DNA from: Limibacillus halophilus | GTDB taxonomy: Bacteria; Pseudomonadota; Alphaproteobacteria; Kiloniellales; CECT-8803 | Reading direction: 5' to 3' | Assembly: GCF_014191775.1 (NCBI RefSeq) | Contig: NZ_JACHXA010000006.1 | Coordinates: 62,001 to 126,000 of the forward strand | DNA: 64,000 nucleotides | In this document: positions 8,297 through 16,718 of the stretch, piece by piece | How positions within the stretch are numbered: position 1 is the stretch's first letter | Layout: every line of letters starts with the position of its first letter | Notes under the pieces: generated by a model | Database searches by the model: none | What the model was told of the DNA's origin: nothing | Seen by the model: the letters and a program-made list of their open reading frames with translations, nothing else | Position numbers and translations under genes: made by a program

Positions 8297-9412
8297 TTAG
8301 CTGGGAAAGGGGTACTCCAAGGCCCGAGCTTTGATGAAGGAGCCTTCGGCGACGTTCGTATAGCGGATTTGATGCCCCCGGAATTCTATCATGCTCTTGA
8401 ATATTTTCATGGCCATCGGATCACTGTTCGCCAGGTCCTGCATCGCCTCACCCGAAACCTTGCCGATCTCCCTCATGATATCATCGGATAGTTCCTTCAC
8501 AATCGTGCCATGGTCATTGACAAAACTATCAAGGACCGGTCCAGACCGTGCTTGAAACTCAGCGAGCATAACCTGATTTGTGGCATAGGCGCAGTTTTCG
8601 ACGATGGCCTTCAGTTCATCTTCCAAACTGTCCCACTTTTCAGCATTGACGAAGAGTTCCAGCACCGTACCAGGCTCATGCCAGCCGGGGGTGTAATAGT
8701 ACTTGGCGTAGCGGTAGAACCCCATCGATGCCTCGCCATAGGGATTGTTCCATTCCGCCCAATCAATTGCCCCAGAGGCCAGAGCGCCAGGCACCTCACT
8801 TCCAGGAAGATTGACCACTGTCGCGCCGAGACGAGACATGACTTCGCCACCCAAACCTGGCATGCGCATCTTCAGGCCTTTGATGTCGTCCAGGCTGTTA
8901 ACTTCCTTGCGGCTCCAACCAGGATGCTGGATGCCAGTGTTTCCACAGGGCAGGAATTTGCAGCCTAGAGCCGAACGATAAAGCTCATCGCAAAGGTCGC
9001 GGCCACCACCGAAATGGTACCAGGCATTGTATTCCTGAGCGGTCAAGCCCATCGGAAAGTTGCTAACGAGCTGCGTGGCGGGCGCTTTGCCCTTCCAGTA
9101 GTAGGGAGCGCCATGTCCCATTTCAATGTTGCCCGCTCCCACGGCATCGATCGATTCGAAAGCCGGAACGATTTCGCCAGATGCAAACAATTCAATCGTC
9201 AACCGACCACCGGTTGCACGCGTAACCTGATCGGCGAAATGCTGGGCTCCGGTTCCCAGCCCCGGGAGGTTCTTCGGCCAAGTGGTAACCATGCGCCACT
9301 TCCGGCGATTCTGGCTGATTGCCGGTGAAGCAAAAGTTGCGGCCGCCCCTGCCCCTACCAACCCGGCCGATGAGGCTATAAACGTCCTGCGCCCTAATTG
9401 TGACTTCTTCAT
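8297..9412 (-). CDS. TRAP transporter solute-binding protein, DctP/TakP type
   Basis: Periplasmic binding protein of a TRAP transporter (371 residues). The N terminus has a twin-arginine signal (RRTF, then a hydrophobic Ala/Gly stretch ending in ASPAISQ), so it is probably exported folded by Tat. The mature part resembles binding proteins for 2-oxo acids and related carboxylates, with the WAEWNNPYGE segment in the ligand-binding region. The matching DctM and DctQ permease genes lie at 10593-12634, separated by a LysR gene on the other strand. It is expected to deliver an organic acid that the neighbouring oxygenase/CoA enzymes use. Confidence 0.92.
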   Translation of the reverse strand: MKKSQLGRRTFIASSAGLVGAGAAATFASPAISQNRRKWRMVTTWPKNLPGLGTGAQHFADQVTRATGGRLTIELFASGEIVPAFESIDAVGAGNIEMGHGAPYYWKGKAPATQLVSNFPMGLTAQEYNAWYHFGGGRDLCDELYRSALGCKFLPCGNTGIQHPGWSRKEVNSLDDIKGLKMRMPGLGGEVMSRLGATVVNLPGSEVPGALASGAIDWAEWNNPYGEASMGFYRYAKYYYTPGWHEPGTVLELFVNAEKWDSLEDELKAIVENCAYATNQVMLAEFQARSGPVLDSFVNDHGTIVKELSDDIMREIGKVSGEAMQDLANSDPMAMKIFKSMIEFRGHQIRYTNVAEGSFIKARALEYPFPS

Positions 9413-9577
9413 ACTTGATCTCTCCCTAATGCTCTTTGTTTTTGTTGGCTCGGAAATTCCTGCCAGATCGGTGACATCGGTTCAGCCTTCGGACTGACCT
9501 GTAAAAACGAAAGCTTCAAACTTTCTCACCTGCCAACATTGTCCAAGTCAGCAGACTTCTCAACAAACGATATTTTC

Positions 9578-9594
9578 TTGGTTATAAACACCAA
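9578..9594. promoter_or_regulatory. Candidate LysR-type operator
   Basis: TTGGT (9578-9582) and ACCAA (9590-9594) form a perfect inverted repeat with a seven-base spacer, fitting the T-N11-A LysR box. It lies in the 250-base divergent region between the TRAP binding-protein gene (start 9412) and the lysR gene (start 9663), the usual place for such a site. Confidence 0.55.
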
Positions 9595-9662
9595 TTTTTT
9601 TGATATTTCTGTGGTAGAGTCTATTGACACTTTCCGCCTCAACGACAATGGACGAGGGGCTC

Positions 9663-10568
9663 ATGAACTTCCGACAACTAGAGACGCTGTATTGGGCTAC
9701 CCGCCTGGGCAGTCTTATTGCCGCTTCCGAAAGATTAAACGCGACGCAATCGACCGTCTCCATGCGTATCCAGGAACTTGAGAACGAGTTTGGAATTGAA
9801 CTGTTCGACCGTTCCCAAAGAACGGCGCGCGTGACGCCCAAAGGGCGCGAAATGGCACGCTATGCGGAAGAAATTCTAGCTCTAGCATCGTCAATGCGAG
9901 AAAATTTAGCGGCCCCGAGCAGCCTACCAGGATTGATGCGTATCGGTGTCGCCGAGGTGGTTTCAGCCACATGGCTACCAAATTTTGTGACAAACGTGCG
10001 TCGTCAATATCCGAAGATCAGCATAGAGTTCGATGAAGCTCTCACCCAAAACCTGATTGACGGACTCGAGAGCGGTGACCTGGACATTATTTTTATTGCT
10101 GGCAGGGCTCCAGGCCGAGAATTGACGACTATGTCACTTGGATTTGTGGATATGAACTGGGCTGCCAGTCCCGAGATTTCTCTTCCAAACCGCCGGCTCA
10201 AGGCGCGTGACCTCGAAAAGCACCCGACTATCACTTTGACCCGCGAATCGCACCACTATGAGCAGATAGAAAAATGGTTTGTAACCGGCGGCGCCCGGTT
10301 TAGAAGACCATTCACCTGCAAGAGCTTAAACGTCTGCATCCAGCTCGCCAGCGCCGGGCTTGGCGTCACTTTGGTACCTGCCGAGTTTTATCCGCAAGCC
10401 TTCGTAGAAAAGCGCCTTCACATCCTAGAAACCTCACCCGAAATGCCCCCGGTAGAATTCAACGCCGTCTACCGAGATAACCATCTACAATCTGCAGCGG
10501 TTGTCCTCTGTCAGTTGGCGCAAAAAGCGAGCAGTTTTCGCCAACTCGCGCTACGCGACAAGGCTTGA
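9663..10568 (+). CDS. LysR family transcriptional regulator
   Basis: A LysR-type regulator of about 301 residues. The N-terminal winged helix-turn-helix is clear: FRQLETLYWATRLGS, AASERLNATQSTVSMRIQELE, LFDRSQRTARVTPKG. A periplasmic-binding-protein-like effector domain follows from about residue 90. ATG 9663 is preferred because GAGGGG lies just upstream and it starts the conserved helix; ATG 9624 and 9648 in the same frame would only add residues outside the domain. It is transcribed divergently from the TRAP binding-protein gene and converges on dctM, so it most likely controls the uptake and catabolic genes in response to the transported compound. Confidence 0.92.
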   Translation: MNFRQLETLYWATRLGSLIAASERLNATQSTVSMRIQELENEFGIELFDRSQRTARVTPKGREMARYAEEILALASSMRENLAAPSSLPGLMRIGVAEVVSATWLPNFVTNVRRQYPKISIEFDEALTQNLIDGLESGDLDIIFIAGRAPGRELTTMSLGFVDMNWAASPEISLPNRRLKARDLEKHPTITLTRESHHYEQIEKWFVTGGARFRRPFTCKSLNVCIQLASAGLGVTLVPAEFYPQAFVEKRLHILETSPEMPPVEFNAVYRDNHLQSAAVVLCQLAQKASSFRQLALRDKA

Positions 10569-10592
10569 GCGGCAAACAGTTCCCGGATCAAA

Positions 10593-11975
10593 TCAGTTGA
10601 ACAAAACCCTGGGAAGCCAAGTCGAGATGTCAGGATAAAGCCACAAAACGCCCAATGCTATCAGTTGGATTGCGACAAAAGGCATAACCCCTCGGTAGAT
10701 TTCTGTTGTCCGAATTGAAGGCGGTGCCACGGCGCGAACGTAAAACAACGCCCATCCGAATGGCGGCGTCAGAAAGCTTGTTTGTAGATTGACGGCAATC
10801 ATCACACCCAACCACACAGGACTTATGTCGGCATGAAAGAGAGCCGGAGCTACAATTGGCACAACGATAAAAACAATCTCAATAAAATCGAGAATGAACC
10901 CAAGCAAGAAAATCACCACCATAACGATCAACATTGCTGTGGTGAAACCGCCGGGCAATCCGGTTAGAAAGTGATGGACCAATGCGTCACCACCGAATCC
11001 CCTAAACGTCAGCGAGAAGATCGACGCTCCTAACAGGATGCCGAAAACCATACAGGTAATTTTTACGGTGCTTTGCGATACTGAGCGCAACAAATCCCAA
11101 GAAAGTTGCCCTTTTGCAGCCGCCAGAATTGTCGCCCCGACACCACCAAATGATGCAGCTTCGGTGGGCGTTGCTAGCCCTCCGATTATGGACCCAAGAA
11201 CCGCCAGAACCAGCAGGCACGGTGGCAGCATTGCCGAACAGAGGTCAAGAAGCAGCGCCTTAAGCTTCACGTCCTGGTCATAAAATGCAGGGCTCACTTC
11301 TGGCTTCCTGATCGCTAGGAATACCAACCAAGCGACATAGAACCCTACAAGCATTAGCCCAGGCAACAAAGCCCCGGCAAAGAGATCAATCACACTAAAA
11401 GGCTCGAAAATGAAATTCCCTTTGGCAAGTTGAGACTCGGTGTAAACCCCTGCAAGCGCATCACCCAGAATTACCAGGGCTATGGAGGGAGGAATGATCT
11501 GACCAAGAGTTCCAGACGCACAGATGACGCCGACCGCGAGTTTCTTGTCATAGCCGGCGCGCAACATTGTGGGGAGACTAAGAAGGCCCATCGTCACAAC
11601 GGTCGCACCAACGATCCCTGTTGCTGCGGCGAGGAGCATACCGACGAGCGTCACCGAGATTCCAATCCCACCACGCACCGCCCCGAACGCTTGCCCCATC
11701 GTCGTGAGAAGCGCCTCGGCTATCTTGGAGCGCTCCAGCATAACCCCCATGAAGACAAATAGGGGTATGGCAACCAAAACTTCATTCGTCATGATGCCGA
11801 AGTAACGTGCCGAAATGGAGGAATAGAAGAAAAAATCGAAAACACCAAATAATGAACCTGCAAGGGCCATTAATATGGAAACACCAGCCAATGTGAATGC
11901 CACGGGAAATCCAAACATGATAAAAACACCCGTGAAAACTAATAATAAAATAGCGAATATTTCATTCACTGGCAT
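10593..11975 (-). CDS. dctM: TRAP transporter large permease, DctM
   Basis: The large membrane subunit of a TRAP transporter (460 residues, about 12 hydrophobic segments). This is longer than the usual 425-430 residues because of a loop around positions 165-250. It drives uptake with an ion gradient. Family features are the N-terminal GFPVAFTLAG, IPLFVFMGVMLERS and the glycine-rich ASGTLGQIIPPSI. The gene overlaps the dctQ stop by 10 bases, so the permease pair is translationally coupled. Its stop lies 24 bases from the convergent lysR stop. Confidence 0.94.
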   Translation of the reverse strand: MPVNEIFAILLLVFTGVFIMFGFPVAFTLAGVSILMALAGSLFGVFDFFFYSSISARYFGIMTNEVLVAIPLFVFMGVMLERSKIAEALLTTMGQAFGAVRGGIGISVTLVGMLLAAATGIVGATVVTMGLLSLPTMLRAGYDKKLAVGVICASGTLGQIIPPSIALVILGDALAGVYTESQLAKGNFIFEPFSVIDLFAGALLPGLMLVGFYVAWLVFLAIRKPEVSPAFYDQDVKLKALLLDLCSAMLPPCLLVLAVLGSIIGGLATPTEAASFGGVGATILAAAKGQLSWDLLRSVSQSTVKITCMVFGILLGASIFSLTFRGFGGDALVHHFLTGLPGGFTTAMLIVMVVIFLLGFILDFIEIVFIVVPIVAPALFHADISPVWLGVMIAVNLQTSFLTPPFGWALFYVRAVAPPSIRTTEIYRGVMPFVAIQLIALGVLWLYPDISTWLPRVLFN

Positions 11976-12634
11976 GGCACTTCCACTTCACCTCGTACGA
12001 TTTCTTCCTGGCTCTGACTAGTGCAGCCGGCATCGCCACCTGTCAGCACAATCAAGCTCCGACAAGCCATTGAGATGCCTTGCGCACCTAGACTGGCGCA
12101 AAACGGCAGCATTGTTGATTTCAAGAGAAACAATCCTGGCAGCCCACCAGCTTCCGGGGAGCCTTCGAGACGGTTTATCGAAAGGTTGACATAGGGGTAC
12201 GCAAACCAAAAAACTACGCCGACCATAGGGAGCAAGAAAAAAAGGACACCGAGTAGATCGGTCAACGCCTTCTTTCTCTCACTTAAACCCTCGTAAATAA
12301 TGTCTACACGGACGTGCGCTTTATGAAGAAGGGTGTGCCCCATGGCCATCATGATTATCGAGCCGTGAGTCCAAACGTACATTTCTTGGAGCCAGACCCA
12401 GCCTAAGTCGAAAACATACCGGAGTATGGCCACGACGCAGGTGTTCAACACCAGAATGGGAACCAGCCAGGATATGCACCGCCCCAACCAGTCGTTCACC
12501 GTGTCGATACCGTCGGCTAGATTGATGAGAAATCGTTGCCAGCCTCGGGCACGACTCCTGAGCTCATTGTTTCCTGAATGCATATCAGCCTCAAAACAAG
12601 GGTGCGGAAAGGCAGTCGAGATTGCCATTCCCAT
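11966..12634 (-). CDS. dctQ: TRAP transporter small permease, DctQ
   Basis: A small TRAP membrane subunit with four predicted membrane helices; 222 residues from ATG 12634. That start has AGAGGTGG just upstream. A second start at 12583 has GAGG and would give a more typical length of 205, so the N terminus is uncertain. The WLQEMYVWTHGSI segment is characteristic of DctQ. First gene of the dctQM pair; its upstream region (12635-13080) is free of genes. Confidence 0.88.
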   Translation of the reverse strand: MGMAISTAFPHPCFEADMHSGNNELRSRARGWQRFLINLADGIDTVNDWLGRCISWLVPILVLNTCVVAILRYVFDLGWVWLQEMYVWTHGSIIMMAMGHTLLHKAHVRVDIIYEGLSERKKALTDLLGVLFFLLPMVGVVFWFAYPYVNLSINRLEGSPEAGGLPGLFLLKSTMLPFCASLGAQGISMACRSLIVLTGGDAGCTSQSQEEIVRGEVEVPCQ

Positions 12635-13190
12635 ACCGCCACCTCTGGATCAGAACCCAATCAGGCATAGAGCCGCAGCAAATTTGTCGCTGCATACATA
12701 GCTTGATACAAGGAATCGAGTCACCGAAGGTTGTGACGAAATACGGTCAATCTACGTGGGGCGGATTGGAGGTTCTACGCTTAGCCCGGTCCTCAACACT
12801 CCCCCATTGAATCTGGGCCATCATGCTCTCGTATCGCTCATACACGATATCTACCTCCCGATCATCTTATTGATTCTTGCTATTGAACCTTCACTAACTG
12901 AGCGCTTCAACACAATGGAAAAAAATTGTGCAATTAACTTCAATTTTTTACATCTATTTGGATAAACGCAATCTAATGGGCGATATATAGGGCCCTACTT
13001 ATGAGGGTTTATGGTGCTCGCGTACCAATAGCATCGTTTCTAGCATCACGGACAACGCCAAACTGCCACCATTTCACCCCATGAAAGAAGTCTTAGGTGG
13101 CCAACTATAAGAATGTAGGTCCAGCCTCCAGAAATCCGCTGAGAATTCCTAACCTTATAGAAAGATCAAGACGGCATTTGGAGTCTGTGT
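12635..13190. other. Gene-free interval with the second 81-bp repeat
   Basis: About 550 bases without a convincing ORF. The part near dctQ probably carries its promoter; 12890-12990 is AT-rich. The right half holds copy 2 of the direct repeat (13081-13161). Nothing else was recognised. Confidence 0.5.
13081..13161 (+). repeat. 81-bp direct repeat, copy 2
   Basis: Second copy of the sequence at 2489-2569, same orientation, about 10.6 kb apart. The coding tail before the TAA is again EVLGGQL. Sequence on the outer side differs between the copies, so the shared block is short and well bounded. Confidence 0.8.
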
Positions 13191-13802
13191 TCAGTCCAAC
13201 ACGGACCGGTACAGATCAGAGTGGTCGCCTATCCAGTTGGACATCCCCTCTTTCGTGAGTAGGCCGCGCGGTTCTATGAAGCTTTCAATCCGCCGAAGGG
13301 GCTTCTCATGCCATTGGATGTTAAAGGCAGCCAGCTTCGGAAAGAACTGAAGCCGTGAGTAGGGAAGATTGTCGTGTATCCACCAGGCCATCGCCTGCCA
13401 GGTGCAACTCCCCTTCTCCATCCTGTCAACCAGATAGGGAATGACAATGCAAGCTGTAGCCCCCATGAAGCCTCCAGCATCTCTTCTATCCCAGATGTGG
13501 TTGGCATAGTTGGCTTCGTTACGCGCGCAGTTATGCCCTTTCCGATTGCCGAGTTCGTTCACCTCGCAAGACCGGTAAGCCGAACGGATTGCGATACGGC
13601 CAAACCGCATCTGCAGAGGTTCAAGAAGCTCCTGGCAGAGCTTGGCTCCTGCGGCGACAGCAAGCTCCGGGTCATCTGGAACGTTCGATAAGCCGTAGAA
13701 GCTGGCAATTTCGCTGTGCAGGAAGTCTCTCAGAAAGAAAGATTGGGACAGCCGCTGCCGGCCAAGCTCCTCCAGCGCTTTGACAGAGCCGAATTTCTTC
13801 AT
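13191..13802 (-). CDS. Orphan protein with a possible peptidase M15-like core
   Basis: A 203-residue protein from ATG 13802, chosen because TTGGAG sits seven bases upstream; the open frame reaches 13922 but would run into the divergent gene. The middle reads IRSAYRSCEVN, then NHIWDRRDAGGFMGA, which recalls the S-x-YRS-x-x-VN and H-x-x-x-D pattern of M15-type D-Ala-D-Ala carboxypeptidases. A later WHE could supply another ligand. The metal-binding set is not complete enough to assert activity. It is divergent from the GIY-YIG gene, with 97 bases between the starts. It has no signal peptide, which would be odd for a cell-wall enzyme. Confidence 0.6.
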   Translation of the reverse strand: MKKFGSVKALEELGRQRLSQSFFLRDFLHSEIASFYGLSNVPDDPELAVAAGAKLCQELLEPLQMRFGRIAIRSAYRSCEVNELGNRKGHNCARNEANYANHIWDRRDAGGFMGATACIVIPYLVDRMEKGSCTWQAMAWWIHDNLPYSRLQFFPKLAAFNIQWHEKPLRRIESFIEPRGLLTKEGMSNWIGDHSDLYRSVLD

Positions 13803-13899
13803 ACACTGCTCCAATATATACTTTCGGTTGTTATAGTTTATGTTAGCTCGCGATTGCAGGCAGGTGCGCCCTACTGAAGTCGCGTGATAGGAGGCCAGT

Positions 13900-14304
13900 A
13901 TGACTGATATGAAGGCTCTCACCGAAGCGGTTCATGAGTACGAGCAGACTTGCCGACATCCGGACCTTCCAGCATTCGAGATCAGCCCCGTCTATGACAC
14001 TCATACGAACTGGGACACCGGTTATCCGTTCGGAGATAGGGCCGGCTGCTATGCCTTCTTCGATGCTAACAAGAAGCTCGTCTATATAGGCAAGGCTTCC
14101 CTGAGCCACATTCTCGGCCGGAGGATTGATAGCTACTTCCTCCGCTCCGGCAGCTCACCAAGTGCCGTCCTAAAGCACCAGTGGGAGTCACCCCCTCGCT
14201 ATATCGTTTCGATCGCCGTTACCAAGCCTTACGAAGCCCCTTCCCTGGAAGAGTTCCTGATTGACAAACTCCAGCCATCGGAAAATTCGAGGGGACGACA
14301 CTAG
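13900..14304 (+). CDS. Small GIY-YIG domain protein
   Basis: A 134-residue protein that is almost entirely one GIY-YIG-like domain. GCY (49-51) and VYIG (61-64) form the signature, followed by GRRID with an Arg (R74/R75) in the catalytic position, Glu at 117/118 and Asn129 near the end. A strong AGGAGG lies five bases before ATG 13900. GIY-YIG domains make single-metal nucleases; stand-alone small versions occur in defence and mobile regions, but their targets are mostly unknown. It lies between the M15-like gene (divergent) and the XRE gene (convergent). Confidence 0.75.
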   Translation: MTDMKALTEAVHEYEQTCRHPDLPAFEISPVYDTHTNWDTGYPFGDRAGCYAFFDANKKLVYIGKASLSHILGRRIDSYFLRSGSSPSAVLKHQWESPPRYIVSIAVTKPYEAPSLEEFLIDKLQPSENSRGRH

Positions 14305-14492
14305 GCGCCTCGCAGTCACCTCCAAGCCCCTCGGTAAGAGCACAAATGACGTCGAAGCGCTTTGGGTGCTGAACGTCACACTTCGGCTTTACCGGGGGGC
14401 TTTTTCTGACGCTGCTTACTGCACGCTAGAAACTTGAGCCTTGGGCCATTGGAGAGGCGCCCACCACCTCACAACTGGAATCTTGGTTCGCA

Positions 14493-14885
14493 TCACCGGG
14501 ACTTGGGCTTACGAATTACTCTGGCAATATCGAACAGCGTCCTCCCATCGAAATGAGGGTCGGAGTTCCAGGTCGCTTCGCGGAGACAGGCGATCAAGAC
14601 CGCTTCATTGTCGGTGATGTGATAAGCCATCGATCCCTTCAGGGCTGCCCACAGCTCAGGGTGATATTCTTCCACCACTTTCCGTGCCAAATGCTGAGGA
14701 TCGAGCCCCAGCACCTTCGCCACCCGCGGAACGGCGGCAAGAGGAACTTTGGCTTCCCCGTGCTTGATCATCGACAGGAAGTTGGTACTTGAAAACCCTG
14801 CCAGAACTGCAATCTCTTTTTGCGGTTTCTCATGCGCATCGATCATCTTCTCCAGGAGTTCCGCAACGGTCGTGTATCGCTTCAT
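14493..14885 (-). CDS. XRE-family HTH regulator
   Basis: A 130-residue protein with a lambda-repressor-like helix-turn-helix at about 20-70 (QKEIAVLAGFSSTNFLSMIKHG, then VPRVAKVLGLDP) and a C-terminal stretch of unknown role. ATG 14885 is preferred: it has GAGGAAAA upstream, whereas the in-frame GTG at 14900 lies within that Shine-Dalgarno. It is divergent from the RM operon, whose hsdM starts at 15162, so the 276-base region between them would suit control of the RM genes, a known role for small C-proteins. Confidence 0.85.
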   Translation of the reverse strand: MKRYTTVAELLEKMIDAHEKPQKEIAVLAGFSSTNFLSMIKHGEAKVPLAAVPRVAKVLGLDPQHLARKVVEEYHPELWAALKGSMAYHITDNEAVLIACLREATWNSDPHFDGRTLFDIARVIRKPKSR

Positions 14886-15161
14886 TCGTCTTTTCCTCAC
14901 TCAAAGTTCTAAAGTACTGAGTGAATTATAGACGGGCCGACTTGGGCGTTTCGTCGCGGTGACGCTGATACGTGCAGCAAACTGCATTAAATCAACCGAT
15001 TATTGAAAACGCCCAAAACGGCAGGCAAGATACTGCCGCCCTCGGATCATCATTGTTCGTCGCCAGGACTCGGTAAATGCTGGCACAACCACGATGCGGG
15101 GAAGATCGCTCAACGACCCTGCGAAATTGAGGCTCGAACCAAAAAGGATAGATACGGCAGA

Positions 15162-16718
15162 ATGGCCAAGGGAAAAAATACTAAAACCAATGGGAATGGC
15201 GCCAATCTTGGCTTCGAGGCGCAGCTCTGGGCGACGGCGGACAAGCTGCGCGGCAACATGGAACCTTCGGACTACAAGCACGTAGCCCTGGGTCTCATCT
15301 TTCTCAAGTACATCTCCGATGCCTTCGAGGCGAAGCGTACCAAACTCCTTAAGGACGAGTTGGCTGATGCGGAGGACCCGGAGGAATACCTGGCCGAGAA
15401 TGTCTTCTGGGTGCCGAAGGAGGCACGCTGGTCGCACCTCCAGGCGAGAGCCAAGCAGCCAACGATCGGCCGCGATATCGACGATGCCATGCTGGCCATC
15501 GAGGCCAGGAACGAGAGCCTGAAGGGAGTCCTGCCGAAGGATTACGCCCGCCCGGCCCTCAACAAGATCATGCTCGGCGAATTGATCGATCTCATCAGCG
15601 GCATCGGCATGGCAGAGGAAGCCGACCGCTCAAGGGATATCCTGGGCCGTGTCTACGAGTACTTCCTTGGCGGCTTCGCTGGAGCCGAGGGCAAGCGCGG
15701 CGGGGAGTTCTACACCCCCCGCTCTGTGGTCAGGTTGCTGGTCGAGATGTTGGAGCCCTACAAGGGCCGAATCTATGACCCCTGCTGCGGCTCCGGCGGC
15801 ATGTTTGTCCAGTCCGAGAAGTTCGTGGAGGAGCACGGCGGCCGCATCGGCGATATCGCCATCTACGGCCAGGAAAGCAACTATACCACCTGGCGGCTTG
15901 CCAAGATGAACCTGGCGGTGCGCGGCTTCGACGCCGACCTCCGCTGGAACAACGAGGGCAGCTTCCACAAGGACGAACTGAAGGACCTGAAAGCCGACTA
16001 CATCCTCGCCAATCCGCCCTTTAACATTTCTGATTGGGGCGGCGACCGGCTGCGGGAAGACGCGCGCTGGAAGTTCGGCGTCCCTCCGGCCGGCAACGCG
16101 AACTACGGGTGGCTACAGCACATCCACCATCACCTTGCGCCGAACGGCACGGCGGGCGTGGTGCTCGCCAATGGTTCCATGTCCTCTGGCCAGTCCGGCG
16201 AGGGCGATATCCGCCGCGCCATGGTCGAAGGCGACGTGGTGGACTGCATGATCGCCCTGCCCGGCCAGCTCTTTTACTCGACCCAGATTCCGGCCTGCCT
16301 TTGGTTCCTGAGCCGCAACAAGAACCCCGGAAAAGGGTGGCGCGACCGGCGCGGTGAGGTCCTGTTTATCGACGCCCGCAAGCTCGGTCACATGGTCGAC
16401 CGCACGCGCAAGGAATTCTCCGGCAATGATATTGAGAAGATCGTCGGCACCTACCACGCCTGGCGCGGCGAACCGGACGCGGACGCCTACAAGGATGTGC
16501 CGGGCTTCTGCAAGGCTGCGACCCTCGAGGAGATTAGAGAGCACAACCACGTTCTCACACCGGGCCGCTATGTCGGCGCGGAGGCGGCAGAGGAAGACGA
16601 TGTGCCCTTCGAGGAGCGGTTCACGGAGTTGAAGGAGACGCTGGCCGAGCAGTTTGCCGAGGCCGAGACTCTTTCATCAACAATTGAAGCAAAACTAGCT
16701 CAGATTGAGGCCGTGTGA
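15162..16718 (+). CDS. hsdM: Type I RM DNA methyltransferase subunit HsdM
   Basis: N6-adenine methyltransferase subunit of a type I restriction-modification system, 518 residues from ATG 15162. The frame extends to a TTG at 15003, but HsdM similarity begins with [15 protein letters not shown] just after ATG 15162. The SAM-binding motif [10 protein letters not shown] is at about 206 and the catalytic NPPF at 284-287. With HsdS it would methylate host DNA, and with HsdR it forms the restriction complex. It is the first gene of a six-gene operon, and its stop overlaps the hsdS start by one base. Confidence 0.96.
   Translation: MAKGKNTKTNGNGANLGFEAQLWATADKLRGNMEPSDYKHVALGLIFLKYISDAFEAKRTKLLKDELADAEDPEEYLAENVFWVPKEARWSHLQARAKQPTIGRDIDDAMLAIEARNESLKGVLPKDYARPALNKIMLGELIDLISGIGMAEEADRSRDILGRVYEYFLGGFAGAEGKRGGEFYTPRSVVRLLVEMLEPYKGRIYDPCCGSGGMFVQSEKFVEEHGGRIGDIAIYGQESNYTTWRLAKMNLAVRGFDADLRWNNEGSFHKDELKDLKADYILANPPFNISDWGGDRLREDARWKFGVPPAGNANYGWLQHIHHHLAPNGTAGVVLANGSMSSGQSGEGDIRRAMVEGDVVDCMIALPGQLFYSTQIPACLWFLSRNKNPGKGWRDRRGEVLFIDARKLGHMVDRTRKEFSGNDIEKIVGTYHAWRGEPDADAYKDVPGFCKAATLEEIREHNHVLTPGRYVGAEAAEEDDVPFEERFTELKETLAEQFAEAETLSSTIEAKLAQIEAV

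Noticed and set aside
15003-15161. Upstream extension of hsdM to a TTG
   Set aside because: No HsdM similarity in the added 53 residues; ATG 15162 fits the family N terminus.
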